A stretch of DNA of 64,000 bases from Planctomycetota bacterium (GTDB lineage: Bacteria; Planctomycetota; OFTM77). The notes beneath the pieces are model-generated. The model did not search any database, was not told the DNA's origin, and saw only the letters and a program-made list of their open reading frames with translations. How positions within the stretch are numbered: position 1 is the stretch's first letter; each line of letters opens with the position of its first letter. Positions 1 through 8,591 of this stretch are shown one piece after another. The stretch lies in the NCBI GenBank assembly GCA_029260795.1, contig JAJDCO010000054.1, forward strand, positions 87,255-151,254. Reading direction: 5' to 3'. Both the position numbers and the translations under genes were made by a program.

Positions 1-420
1 GTCCGAGCCGCTACCGAGCACCCGTTGCGCGAGCATGTGCGCGTGCAATGCTTCCTCGAGGCTTTCGAAGCCATACACTTCGACTCCGATGCCGCTGCTG
101 CCGGGCTCGAGAGAGCGGGGCGCTGCATGCTCGCCTCTCACGGCTCCTACGGACGGCTCGTCGGGCTTGGAAGCCCTGAGGCGGACTGGCTCGTCAAACG
201 GGTGCGCTCGCGAGGACCCGAGCACGATCTCTACGGAGCGCGCATCACGGGCGGCGGATGCGGAGGGTCGGTGGCGATCCTCGGCGGCACCCACTCGGCC
301 CCGGCCGTCCAGGCGCTTGCGCGCGAGCTCGGTGCGGAGACAGGTCGTCGCGTCCGCGTCGTCTCGGGCTCCGGACCGGGTGCCTTCGAGGTGCCGGTAC
401 TTCGACTCCGACTCGATTGA
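1..420 (+). CDS. GHMP-family sugar kinase, C-terminal fragment (5' end outside window)
   Basis: The frame is open from base 1, so the gene starts before the window; 139 residues remain. They fit the C-terminal domain of GHMP kinases of the galactokinase/arabinokinase group, which transfer phosphate from ATP to a sugar. Seen: SHGSYGRLVGLGSPEAD at fragment residues 46-62, where this family has its SHxSY...LGxGSPExD segment, and the glycine-rich ARITGGGCGGSVAIL at 80-94. The ATP-binding N-terminal half cannot be checked, so the sugar substrate is unknown. The TGA stop is the first base pair of a strong hairpin. Family assignment is firm, substrate is not. Confidence 0.8.
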   Translation, partial: VRAATEHPLREHVRVQCFLEAFEAIHFDSDAAAAGLERAGRCMLASHGSYGRLVGLGSPEADWLVKRVRSRGPEHDLYGARITGGGCGGSVAILGGTHSAPAVQALARELGAETGRRVRVVSGSGPGAFEVPVLRLRLD

Positions 421-445
421 CGGCCGATCGCTTCGGATCGGCCGT
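420..445 (+). terminator. Hairpin at the stop codon of the GHMP kinase gene
   Basis: A perfect 10-bp stem, ACGGCCGATC (420-429) with GATCGGCCGT (436-445), and a 6-nt loop GCTTCG. Its first base is the last base of the TGA stop. No T-tract follows, so it may act as a terminator or as an mRNA 3'-end stabiliser. The 241 nt between it and the next start at 687 show no gene. Confidence 0.55.
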
Positions 446-686
446 GGACTCCGAGCTCCGTCGGAAACGCGTTACCGCGGCGTGCCTTCTTTTCCGATGC
501 GAGCCCAGGGTCCAGCCGCATCTCTCACCGCTGCGACGACGACGGGTATCGGCTTCGACGGCTGTTCGACACACGCCGCGCCGTGCGGTACGGCACTTGC
601 CCCAGGGGGTTGCGCGCCTGCCCGCGCCAGCACCTGCCTTTCAATCGAGCAACCGATTGAAGGCCCCCCGCTTGGAGGCCAAACAC

Positions 687-2990
687 ATGAACGTCCTCAA
701 TGGACTCCTTGGATTCCTCCTGCTCGTCATCGTCGATCCTCAGGTCACGGGGACCGCGCCCGGCAAGGCCGAAGACGACGCCGTTCTGATCGCTGAGAAG
801 CGCGCGCATCTGGACGCCGTGCTCGCGGAGCTGCCGGGACGCGATACGAGCCATCTCACTCCCGAGCAACTTGCCGCTCGTCAGGTGAGTCTCGAAAAGC
901 TTCGGGAGTATCGTGATGAAGGCCGCTTCCCGTTGAACCTCGACTTCCCGGGTCGCCGCATGCCTTACTTCATCGATGCGGCGGGCACGCGCTGCGCGAT
1001 GGCGTACGTCCTCGAAGCCGCTGGCGGCGGCGCTCTCCTGCAACGATTGGCATCCGAGGCCAATCACGCCTACGTGGCCGAGATCCCCGACGATGCCGAG
1101 CTCCTCGCGTGGATCGATCGCATGGGGCTCACTCTCGACGAAGTGGCGTTCATTCAAGGTCCCTCGAGAAGCCGGCCGCTCATCAGGCCCACCGACGTCC
1201 CGAACACTCCCGAAGCGACTTGGGGCGGTCCCATGCCAGGTCCGAGCGTCATCCCCTCGACTCCCTCTGCTCCCATCGGAGCGCGCACACCGGTGTCGGC
1301 ACCCGCGTCGCCGGCGGATCGCTCGGCCGGCTCCGGCGGCAACACTCGCCGCTCCCGAGCTGCCGCGGCGGGCGCGAGCTGGGAGCTTTGGTGGCAGCTT
1401 CATCGCGACCAGCTGGTGGAGTCGCGACGGACCTACCATGAGCAGCAGCCGGTCACTCCGTCGAGGGACGGGCAACAGGCCTTGGCATGGAGCCCGACCC
1501 CCGAGAGCCTCCGCGACGAGTTGATCCCAGCCTTGAAACGGCTCGCCACGATGAATGAAGACTTGGCCATCGACGGGTTGGTGGCCCTGGCGAGCATTGA
1601 GCAGAACTCGGATGATCCTTGGCTTCATTCGGCTCTCGAGCAATTCGTCTCTCTCCCGAGCCGCGAGCATCGTGAGTACGCGATTCTCGCATGGGGCGTC
1701 GCCAAGCAGGCGAGCGCGCGTCCGCCACTGCGGGCAATCCTGGAGAACTCCTCCCCCGGCCGCGAGCTGTTGCGAGAGCGGGAGCAAGTCCCGGCTCGCC
1801 TGCGTGCTTTTGCGGCCCTCTCGCTCGGACGTTGTGGGTCCGAGGAGGACGTGACTCCGCTCATGAATGTCCTCTTCGACCCACAATCGAGTACCGATCT
1901 CCAGTCCGCCTGCATCGTCGGTCTCGGCTTGCTCTCGGAGCGGACCTCCAACCAACGTGAGATCGTACGCCAGCTCGCGCGAGCTCTCGAGCACGATCGA
2001 CTCCCGACCGTCGTGCGAGCGCATGTTCCGGCCGCCTTGGCCCGGTCCAACGACCCGGCCGCGCTCGCCTTGCTGACGGACTGGGTTGCGAAGTTCCGTG
2101 GTCCTCACGAGATTCGTCGGGCCTGCGCGCTGGCATTGGCCGAGGCGGCGCCGTCACTCGACGCGACGCTGCTCGAGATTCTCGTGGCGCAATCGAGAAG
2201 AGACCCCGACCCCGCAGCTCGACAGTTTGCCATCCTGACGATCGGTCGTCTTTTGGATCGACAGCCGCTCGAGAGCGCTTCCGAATCGGGTCCTCTCGTG
2301 AGACAGCTCGCCCGGTTCTATGGCGATGGCCTCTCGGGGTTCTTCCGGCAGCCGGCCGACATTCCGTGGATCGCGCTGTCGGCCGCACTCTTCGGCCGTC
2401 GCCATCCGGATCATCGGGGCCCGATTCGCGAAAGGCTCGTTCACCTCGCTCGAGAAGCGCCCGAGGACGTTCGATCGGCAGCGGCACTCTCTCTGGGAAT
2501 CCTCGGTGATGAGAAAGCTCACGAAGTGCTGCGAGGTCTCCTCGATCAGAAGACGGCACCCAAGCTGATGGGCTACGCCGCCGAAGCTCTCGGTCTGGCC
2601 GGTGATCGATCGGTGAGCGAGCGACTGCTGCAGCTTTGCCTCGAGGGCACCTCGGACCGCATTCGATACCAGTCCGCGCTCGGTCTGGGAGCGCTGGCTG
2701 ATCCGAGGCTCGTTCCCAACCTGCTCCGTGCGCTGGCGACGACCTCTAGTGAGCCCGTTCGAGCCGCGGTGAGTCACGTGCTCGGTCAAACCGGCGATCG
2801 CCGCGCTCTACCTTTCCTCATCTCATGGGCTCTCGATGCCTCGAAGGACACCGAGACTCGACGCCGCTCGATCGGCGCGCTCGGACGTCTGGCGGAGCCA
2901 GCTGAGCAGAGCTGGACCGTCGAGCTTCGTCGGGGCTACGACTTCACGTCCGCTTCCGACACCATGCAAACCGTCCTCGACCTGTTCTGA
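687..2990 (+). CDS. Exported HEAT-repeat protein with a conserved N-terminal domain
   Basis: 767 aa from ATG 687, chosen because GGAGG (674-678) lies 8 nt upstream and the protein then begins with a hydrophobic signal segment (residues 4-16). Residues about 80-158 form a compact domain with FPGRRMPYFIDAAGTRCAMAY and WIDRMGLTLDEVAFIQ, a pattern I remember from other exported bacterial proteins but cannot name. A Ser/Pro/Arg-rich linker follows to about 215. The rest, from about 275, is alpha-helical repeats of about 35 residues with HEAT/PBS-lyase character (for example RAFAALSLGRCGSEEDVTPLMNVL and similar LGxLGDxxAxxxL units). Probably a protein-binding scaffold outside the cytoplasm. No catalytic motif is seen. 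Confidence 0.75.
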   Translation: MNVLNGLLGFLLLVIVDPQVTGTAPGKAEDDAVLIAEKRAHLDAVLAELPGRDTSHLTPEQLAARQVSLEKLREYRDEGRFPLNLDFPGRRMPYFIDAAGTRCAMAYVLEAAGGGALLQRLASEANHAYVAEIPDDAELLAWIDRMGLTLDEVAFIQGPSRSRPLIRPTDVPNTPEATWGGPMPGPSVIPSTPSAPIGARTPVSAPASPADRSAGSGGNTRRSRAAAAGASWELWWQLHRDQLVESRRTYHEQQPVTPSRDGQQALAWSPTPESLRDELIPALKRLATMNEDLAIDGLVALASIEQNSDDPWLHSALEQFVSLPSREHREYAILAWGVAKQASARPPLRAILENSSPGRELLREREQVPARLRAFAALSLGRCGSEEDVTPLMNVLFDPQSSTDLQSACIVGLGLLSERTSNQREIVRQLARALEHDRLPTVVRAHVPAALARSNDPAALALLTDWVAKFRGPHEIRRACALALAEAAPSLDATLLEILVAQSRRDPDPAARQFAILTIGRLLDRQPLESASESGPLVRQLARFYGDGLSGFFRQPADIPWIALSAALFGRRHPDHRGPIRERLVHLAREAPEDVRSAAALSLGILGDEKAHEVLRGLLDQKTAPKLMGYAAEALGLAGDRSVSERLLQLCLEGTSDRIRYQSALGLGALADPRLVPNLLRALATTSSEPVRAAVSHVLGQTGDRRALPFLISWALDASKDTETRRRSIGALGRLAEPAEQSWTVELRRGYDFTSASDTMQTVLDLF

Positions 2991-3008
2991 GGGGTCGATT
3001 CGACTCGA

Positions 3009-3041
3009 GAGGGGACCCGCTCAATGCAGCCGGGTCCCCTC
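3009..3041. terminator. Terminator hairpin between convergent genes
   Basis: A perfect 11-bp stem, GAGGGGACCCG (3009-3019) with CGGGTCCCCTC (3031-3041), and an 11-nt loop. It lies 18 nt after the stop of the HEAT-repeat gene and faces the convergent gene ending at 3276. No T-tract on either strand. Bidirectional use is likely. Confidence 0.65.
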
Positions 3042-3275
3042 CCCTCCGAACTCAGCGCCTATTGCCCCAGAGGGCCGGCATTCAGGATCGAGGTCCCGAC
3101 GGCACGCCGCTCACCGGTCTTTGGATCGATCGACGCGCCCACGACGTGCGATCGAGGCGGAGTGTCGGATCAGGATGCGGGTTGACCCGTTCACCGTCCA
3201 ACCTTCCGCAGCTACCCGCTCGCCGTGGACGATCTTTCTCGGAGCGCCTCCGAGAGCATCGCTCGACGGGGGGGC

Positions 3276-4478
3276 TCAGCGCCCGTCTCCGACCTCCGGC
3301 ACGACCTCATGAGTCTCTTCGTTCCCGGCCAAATCGATCAATCGCACCTTGATCGACGTCACTTCGTCCACGGCCCGGATCGGGAGCTTGCCCGACAGGT
3401 TCACTCCGCTCACCGTGGCGGGAACTCCGTCGACGAATGCTCGGAGGAGCTCCTCGTCCGCCACACCGGTCAGCGTCCCATCAGCGATCGCCCACTCGGA
3501 GAGCCGAGGCGCGCGCGTGTCGCGAACGATGGAGACGGCCTGTCGCGTCGCGTTGCCTGCCTCGTCGAGGGCATTCACGATGATCGACTGCCGTCCATCC
3601 CGTCCGAGCCGCAGCGTCGTCTCGAACTTCTTCCCACGCACCGGAACCGGAATGCCGTTCACGAGCACTTCATTGCGGACCGCCTCGTCGACTTGGCCGC
3701 GCACCAAGATCGTATCGGCCCGAACCCGGGCCCCTTCGATCGGGAGCTGGATCACGACGATGGGAGGATCCGAATCCAGCGTCACGCGAAGCTCGAAGGT
3801 GGTCCGATTCCCGGCTCGATCCTCGGCCACGATCGGGATCACGTTCTCACCCGGCTCGAGGAGCGCCGCGCCCTGGAAGACCGCGTCGTCGCGCAGCGCG
3901 GCCGGCTTGCCACCGATCGAAACGCGCGCCGGCGCATCGTCCACCAAGTCTCCTCGAATCGTCACGACGCGTTGAGCGACCACTGCACCTTGACTCGGCT
4001 GCGTGATCCGGACCTCAGGCCCGATCAGATCCCGAATCACGATCACCTGCTCGCGCTGCTCGCCTTCGCGCCCTCGCGCCGCGATCTCGATCACGTTCTG
4101 GCCTTCTTGGAGTGCGACCGTCGTCCGGAAGTAGCGCTCCTGGACCTGAAGACGGGCTCCGTTGCAGCTCACGGTCACTCCGTCGACCTGAACGGTTCCA
4201 TCCAAGAGGATGTGGTCGCCTCCCACGGTCGATCCCGAGATCGGACGAGCGACGACGAGCCCATAGCTCACTCCCTGGGACCGTTGGACGGCCGCACCGG
4301 TCGTGGTATCGGCAGCCGGTGCCTTGGCCGCGAAGGCGGGTGCCGTCCACAAGCGGTACCCCCCCCATGCGCATCCGACGATTGCGAGCAAGGCGAGGAA
4401 GCGCTCGAAGAATCCCGGGTTTTGGGAGATCGAGCGGAAGCGGAACAGGTCACGGTTGAGGATGTCACCGAGAGCCAT
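3276..4478 (-). CDS. Membrane-anchored Ig-like repeat protein
   Basis: 400 aa. A cytoplasmic N-terminus of about 21 residues is followed by one membrane helix (about 22-43, FFERFLALLAIVGCAW), then a low-complexity linker. At least three beta-sandwich repeats of about 85 residues follow, each with the signature xPPxxxxxxPxxGAxVxxxxxxIxGxVxD and a strand like GENVIPIVAEDRAGNRT. This repeat is typical of bacterial Ig-like/glucodextranase-type modules in surface proteins that organise other domains. No enzymatic domain is present, so a structural or adhesive role in the periplasm is inferred. A run of eight G (minus strand) near 4359-4366 does not break the frame. Confidence 0.7.
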   Translation of the reverse strand: MALGDILNRDLFRFRSISQNPGFFERFLALLAIVGCAWGGYRLWTAPAFAAKAPAADTTTGAAVQRSQGVSYGLVVARPISGSTVGGDHILLDGTVQVDGVTVSCNGARLQVQERYFRTTVALQEGQNVIEIAARGREGEQREQVIVIRDLIGPEVRITQPSQGAVVAQRVVTIRGDLVDDAPARVSIGGKPAALRDDAVFQGAALLEPGENVIPIVAEDRAGNRTTFELRVTLDSDPPIVVIQLPIEGARVRADTILVRGQVDEAVRNEVLVNGIPVPVRGKKFETTLRLGRDGRQSIIVNALDEAGNATRQAVSIVRDTRAPRLSEWAIADGTLTGVADEELLRAFVDGVPATVSGVNLSGKLPIRAVDEVTSIKVRLIDLAGNEETHEVVPEVGDGR

Positions 4479-4576
4479 GATTCAGAGGTCTCCTGAGTCG
4501 TTCGGACCGGCAGGACGGATCCGCCGTGGATTGGCAGGGCGGTCCATTAACCGGGAGTGGCGAGAACCGTGCAAAG

Positions 4577-4604
4577 GAAAAAGCGCCCCGCACCGGCAAG
4601 GGGC
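4577..4604 (-). terminator. Intrinsic terminator downstream of the DUF885-like gene
   Basis: Read on the minus strand: GCCCC (4604-4600), a 10-nt loop, GGGGC (4589-4585), then five T (4582-4578). Stem plus T-tract is the classical Rho-independent form. It lies 48 nt after the DUF885-like stop and before the Ig-repeat gene, separating the two transcripts. Confidence 0.6.
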
Positions 4605-4652
4605 CCGAGACAGATCGTCTCGCTCGATCTCCTGCGCGAGACGGCTCCCTGA

Positions 4653-6410
4653 CTAGTCGCGCTGACGTCCGACGTCCCCCGGAAGCATGAGGCGACGCAG
4701 GCAGGCAATCGGCAGGCTCCCCTGCTCGAAGAGCTCGCGAGCAAACTCGGCCGGACGAAAATCCAGACCGCGATTCCGAAGCGAATCTCGATGAAGACCG
4801 AGGAGCTGACGCTCCACGATGAAGGTCGTCGCGCTCAACGGATCGCGGAGGATCCGGTCCACCTCGACCTGGGCATGCTTCTCACCCACGAGTGCCCGAC
4901 GTTGGAAGAAGTCTCGGGCCTCGGTCAGGCTCATGGTTTCCGAGTGAAGTCGAATCGCGACGATCAATCGCGTCGCCACCAAAAGCTGACGCCGCTGCCA
5001 AGCGATCCGCAGTGGACCAGTAATCGGAGACTCCGGTCGCTCCGCCAAGAGCCGAACCACGAAGGGCCCCCAGCCATCGAGCACCGCACGACTCGGTCGG
5101 GCTCGCCGCAGAGGATCCTCGTGAAGTCGGATCGCATTCAAGACGAGGAGCCGGCCTCGGGAGCCCTCGCGCAACAGCTCGAGCGTCCAGTCTCCGGGTC
5201 CCCAGCCGATCATGTTTGCGTTCGGCCGCTGCCAAGCAGCCCGCGTCCACTCGGGGCGTTCTCGCCCGCTCAGCTCGCCTCGGAGCTCGAGCGCCTCCTC
5301 CCAATCCTTGGCATCCCGAAGAACGACGGGCGAGTCATCGATGCCGGGGAGCATCTCCTCCAACGCTCGGCCCAGCTGCTCGGCTTCTGCCTGCGCTCGA
5401 TCGATCATCTCCTCGACGTTCGACCCGCTCGGGTCCCAGCCCGTCAGCTGGGGCCAGCTCTCAAACCGGAGCTCCTCACCAAACCTCTCCGTCAGGCCCT
5501 GACGGATCGCGATCGCCTCGCGCGATGCTTGATCGAGAAGCGCGTCCAGGGGCACCTCGACCAGAAGCTCGTAAGCCAAGAGCTGTCGGAGGCGTTTGGT
5601 CCCGATCGCGATCCGGGGCTGGGCACGCGGCAAGGCGTCTCTGTCCAAGAACTCGGCGAAGGCCTCCAGAGCGGCCAGCGCTTCGTGTCGGGATCGCGCG
5701 AGCCGATCGTGAATCTGCTTCTCTCCCGGGCGCTCGGCGAGTCGATCGAGCAGCTTGCCCACCCGTTCTCCGAGATCCAGAGCGAACGCGCGTGATCGGC
5801 TTCTGGCCGCACGGCAGTGCCATGTCTCGGGATCGACGAGCTGCCGCTTTCCGGCCTCGAGCTGCTCGGGGAGACCTTGAAGCCGCAGAATCAGCGCGAG
5901 GAGCCGATGAGGATGCAACGCGTCTCCGGGCCGCTCGAGGAGAGCCACCAAGCCTTCGATCTGAGGAGCGAGATAGAAGTCGGGATCGCGCTCCGGGCGC
6001 CGCTCGAATTGAAGCTCCAAGAGATCGGCGCGAATCTGTCCCTCGAGCCAGTGCCACTCGACCCAACGCTGCTCGTCCAAGAACGAGCGAGGCAGCCGAC
6101 GCATTCGGAGCAGCAGCTCGTCCAGGCGCGCCAGGTGTGTGGCGACCGCTTCCTCCGAACGCGCGGCGACACGATCGTCGTAGCCCTCCCAACCTTGGCG
6201 GCTCGCCAGCCCGGGATGAAAGAACAGGAAGCTGCGGCGATACTCCTCGGCGATCGTGTCGAAGGATCCGTTCGCGAGCTGTTGCAGATCGAGATCGCGG
6301 GGCGACGAGCATCCGATCAACAGGAGGACCCACCCGATCCAGACCAAGCGCGTTCTGTCGAATCGCCGGGGAGCGCTGGCGACCGTCCTCGAGGTCGGCA
6401 CGCCCCTCAC
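4653..6410 (-). CDS. DUF885-like lipoprotein with degenerate metal site
   Basis: 585 aa from GTG 6410. This start overlaps the metF stop as GTGA, so the two are translationally coupled. It gives a lipoprotein signal: RRFDRTR, hydrophobic VWIGWVLLLI, lipobox LIGC. The C-terminal half matches DUF885: a helix with ATRLIVAIRLHSETMSLTEA and a tail with EVDRILRDPLSATTFIVERQL. DUF885 enzymes usually carry HExxPGHH plus EGWALY; here the equivalent places read LHEDPLRRARP and LDGWGPFVVRL. The metal-binding histidines therefore appear lost. Inferred to be an envelope-anchored, probably non-catalytic member. Alternative: a diverged active site I cannot recognise. Confidence 0.7.
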   Translation of the reverse strand: MRGVPTSRTVASAPRRFDRTRLVWIGWVLLLIGCSSPRDLDLQQLANGSFDTIAEEYRRSFLFFHPGLASRQGWEGYDDRVAARSEEAVATHLARLDELLLRMRRLPRSFLDEQRWVEWHWLEGQIRADLLELQFERRPERDPDFYLAPQIEGLVALLERPGDALHPHRLLALILRLQGLPEQLEAGKRQLVDPETWHCRAARSRSRAFALDLGERVGKLLDRLAERPGEKQIHDRLARSRHEALAALEAFAEFLDRDALPRAQPRIAIGTKRLRQLLAYELLVEVPLDALLDQASREAIAIRQGLTERFGEELRFESWPQLTGWDPSGSNVEEMIDRAQAEAEQLGRALEEMLPGIDDSPVVLRDAKDWEEALELRGELSGRERPEWTRAAWQRPNANMIGWGPGDWTLELLREGSRGRLLVLNAIRLHEDPLRRARPSRAVLDGWGPFVVRLLAERPESPITGPLRIAWQRRQLLVATRLIVAIRLHSETMSLTEARDFFQRRALVGEKHAQVEVDRILRDPLSATTFIVERQLLGLHRDSLRNRGLDFRPAEFARELFEQGSLPIACLRRLMLPGDVGRQRD

Positions 6411-7291
6411 GCTTCCGAAGCGGGAGCGCGGCCAAGGTTCTCGAAGATGCGCCGCGTCGCCGGTGACCGATTCAGCGTGTAGAAGTGGATTCCGGGAGCT
6501 CCGCCGGCCAGCAAGCCCTGGCACTGCTCGGTGGCATACTCGATTCCAGCCTCGACCACCGCCACCTCGTCGTCACGCACGGGATCCAATCGTTGCTGAA
6601 GAGCCGCCGGAATCGAGGCTCCGCACATCTTGGTGAAGCGCTCGATCTGGCCGACGTTCGTCACCGGCATGATGCCGGGCACGATCGGTAGCTCGATCCC
6701 GACACGTCGAGCGCGCTCGACGAAGGCGAAGTAGTCGTCATTGTCGAAGAAGAGCTGGCTTACGAGGAAGTCGACACCGGCATCGACCTTGCGCTGGAGG
6801 TTCTCCAGGTCCCGCTTACGGCTCGGCGCCTCGACGTGCCCTTCCGGGTAAGCGGCGCCCCCCAAGCACAGGGGAACGCCCTGCTCCCGGATGAACGCGA
6901 CCAGCTCGCTCGAATAGGAGAAGCCGCCGGGATGGGCCTCGAAGGAGTCTTGGCCTTTGGGGGGATCGCCCCGGAGCGCCAGCACGTTCTCGATGCCCGT
7001 CGCCATCAGCCGCTCGAGAATCTCGGCAATCTCCTCGCGGGTGTGCCCGACGCAGGTCAAGTGGGCCATCGTCTCAAGGCCGATCTCCCGCTGGATGCGA
7101 CCGACCAAGTCGATCGTACGCTCGCGGGTGCTTCCTCCGGCTCCGTAAGTCACCGACACGAAGCTCGGCTCGAGGCGATGGAGCTCGCGTACCGTGCTCA
7201 AGAGCGACTCGAGCCCAGCCTCCGACTTCGGAGGAAAGAACTCGAAAGAGAAGACCGGCTCCTCTCGGCCAAAGCACTCCAGGATCTTCAT
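6407..7291 (-). CDS. metF: Methylenetetrahydrofolate reductase
   Basis: 294 aa, the normal MetF length. It reduces 5,10-methylene-THF to 5-methyl-THF with FAD and NAD(P)H, supplying methyl groups for methionine. Seen: FSFEFFPPKSEAG at the N-terminus, VSVTYGAGGSTRERT, HLTCVGHTREEI, NVLALRGDPP, KVDAGVDFLVSQLFFD, PGIMPVTN and GIHFYTLNRS near the end, all in MetF order. ATG 7291 was chosen because GGAGGGG sits just upstream. The stop overlaps the start of the DUF885-like lipoprotein gene by 4 nt. The homocysteine methyltransferase that could use the product is at 19524-20429. Confidence 0.95.
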   Translation of the reverse strand: MKILECFGREEPVFSFEFFPPKSEAGLESLLSTVRELHRLEPSFVSVTYGAGGSTRERTIDLVGRIQREIGLETMAHLTCVGHTREEIAEILERLMATGIENVLALRGDPPKGQDSFEAHPGGFSYSSELVAFIREQGVPLCLGGAAYPEGHVEAPSRKRDLENLQRKVDAGVDFLVSQLFFDNDDYFAFVERARRVGIELPIVPGIMPVTNVGQIERFTKMCGASIPAALQQRLDPVRDDEVAVVEAGIEYATEQCQGLLAGGAPGIHFYTLNRSPATRRIFENLGRAPASEA

Positions 7292-7441
7292 TCGCCCCTC
7301 CCGGCCTCCTCGGTCTCCGCCTGACGTCGTGCAATCACTCGGGCGCTCCGCTCCGACCGCCTCGTCCCGAGCCGAGCCCCGAACCGGATTGTAGGGGGGT
7401 CCGGAAGACGTGCCAGGACAATTCAGAGCACAATTCACCGT

Positions 7442-8287
7442 TCACTCGGCGTCGGGCGGCCCGTCCCGCCGCCGCGTCACCTTCGGGATCGCCTCCCCGG
7501 GTGCCACGTCGAGCACGCCTCGCCCCAGCCAGGCGCCTCCATCGATGGTCAGGCACTCTCCGGTGATGTACTCGGCTCGATCGGAGACGAGGTAAGCCGC
7601 CGCGTCCGCGACCTCGCCCAGCCGGGCGAAGCGCCCGAGCGGCACGCGCTGTCGAACGCGCTCTTCGAACTCTTTGCTGGGCCAGAGTCGGGCCGAGGCT
7701 CCAGGCGTCTCCATCGCGCCCGGCGCGAGTGCGACCACACGAATGCCCTGGGCTGCCCATTCGACGGCCAAGGTTCGCGTCATGGCGAGCACGCCCGCCT
7801 TGGCGGTCGCCGAGTGGACCGTACCGGGTCCCCCGGTCCAGGCGTAGGTGGCGACGATGTTCAGGATCACCCCTCGCCCCTGATCGCGCATGAACGACGC
7901 CGCGGCGCGAGAGGCATAGAAGGTCCCGTTCACGACGATGTCGACGATGTTCGCGAAAGCCTTCTCCGGCAGGCGCTCGGCAGGCCGGATGAAGTTGCCG
8001 GCGGCGTTGTTGACCAGGATGTCGAGCGCACCGAAGTGATCATAGGCGCACCGGACGGCCGCCCGGACCTTTCGCGCATCGCGAACGTCGAGCGGCAACG
8101 TCAGAACCTCGATGCCCTCGCTCCGCAGCAGGTGTGCACCGGACTCGAGGTGCGCTTCGCTCCGCGACGCGAGCACGAGCCGAGCACCGCGTCGGCCAAA
8201 GGTCTTGGCCATCTCGAGCCCGAGCCCGGTGGCGCCGCCGGTGATGAAGGCGACGCGTTCAGCGAGTTCCGATGTCCCGTGTGTCAT
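7442..8287 (-). CDS. Short-chain dehydrogenase/reductase, 2,4-dienoyl-CoA reductase-like
   Basis: 281 aa SDR with an N-terminal Rossmann motif TGGATGLGLEMA and the NNAAGNFI motif. The segment before the catalytic lysine reads TYAWTGGPGTVHSATAKAG, so the usual YxxxK Tyr is replaced by Ser. To my knowledge this is the form seen in bacterial dienoyl-CoA reductase-like SDRs (YkuF/DECR type), and TRTLAVEWA fits too. The likely reaction is NADPH-dependent reduction of an enoyl- or dienoyl-CoA. It lies 21 nt downstream of tusA on the same strand and may be cotranscribed, but a functional link to sulfur transfer is not evident. No good Shine-Dalgarno sequence is seen. Confidence 0.8.
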   Translation of the reverse strand: MTHGTSELAERVAFITGGATGLGLEMAKTFGRRGARLVLASRSEAHLESGAHLLRSEGIEVLTLPLDVRDARKVRAAVRCAYDHFGALDILVNNAAGNFIRPAERLPEKAFANIVDIVVNGTFYASRAAASFMRDQGRGVILNIVATYAWTGGPGTVHSATAKAGVLAMTRTLAVEWAAQGIRVVALAPGAMETPGASARLWPSKEFEERVRQRVPLGRFARLGEVADAAAYLVSDRAEYITGECLTIDGGAWLGRGVLDVAPGEAIPKVTRRRDGPPDAE

Positions 8288-8308
8288 GGGTCTGCTCGCG
8301 TCTTCGGC

Positions 8309-8554
8309 TCAGGTGCCCTTGCGCACGAAGAGGACGAAGCGCTTCGCTTCGGCATCGAGGTCTTGATGGACGACCTCATGTTGCGCGCGCTGCGTCCACG
8401 CGTTCATGTCACCGACCACCGTCGGGTCGGTCGCGATCAGCTTGAGCACCTGCCCGATCTCGAGCTCGCCGATCGCCTTCTTCGCCTTCAGCATCGGAAC
8501 CGGGCAGCTCATTCCACTGCAGTCCAGCTCGCGGTCGACGCTCACCTCCGTCAC
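8309..8554 (-). CDS. tusA: TusA-family sulfurtransferase
   Basis: 81 aa. GTG 8554 was chosen because AGGAGG lies 5 nt upstream and the protein then has the normal TusA length. Seen: LDCSGMSCPVPMLKAKKAI, which contains the CPxP motif whose Cys carries the persulfide, followed by the beta-strand VLKLIATDPT and a C-terminal VRKGT strand. TusA proteins accept sulfur from a cysteine desulfurase and pass it on, for tRNA thiolation or other sulfur trafficking. The cysteine desulfurase gene ends 37 nt upstream, so donor and acceptor are coupled. Other small genes of that relay (tusBCDE) are absent here. Confidence 0.88.
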   Translation of the reverse strand: MTEVSVDRELDCSGMSCPVPMLKAKKAIGELEIGQVLKLIATDPTVVGDMNAWTQRAQHEVVHQDLDAEAKRFVLFVRKGT

Positions 8555-8591
8555 GGACACCTCCTGTTGGTTCTGGGATTCGTGGGGATCA

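Noticed and set aside
3225..4496. Long open frame on the plus strand opposite the Ig-repeat gene
   Set aside because: It mirrors the codon pattern of the minus-strand gene, is rich in Arg/Asp/His without domains, and has no start context. The same applies to long antisense frames at 525-2108, 4791-5795, 9351-10091, 34877-36637, 41578-42882 and 56388-57866.
7442..8287. Inactive SDR because the catalytic Tyr is missing
   Set aside because: VHSxxAKAG without Tyr is, as far as I know, the normal form in dienoyl-CoA reductase-like SDRs, so loss of function cannot be concluded.
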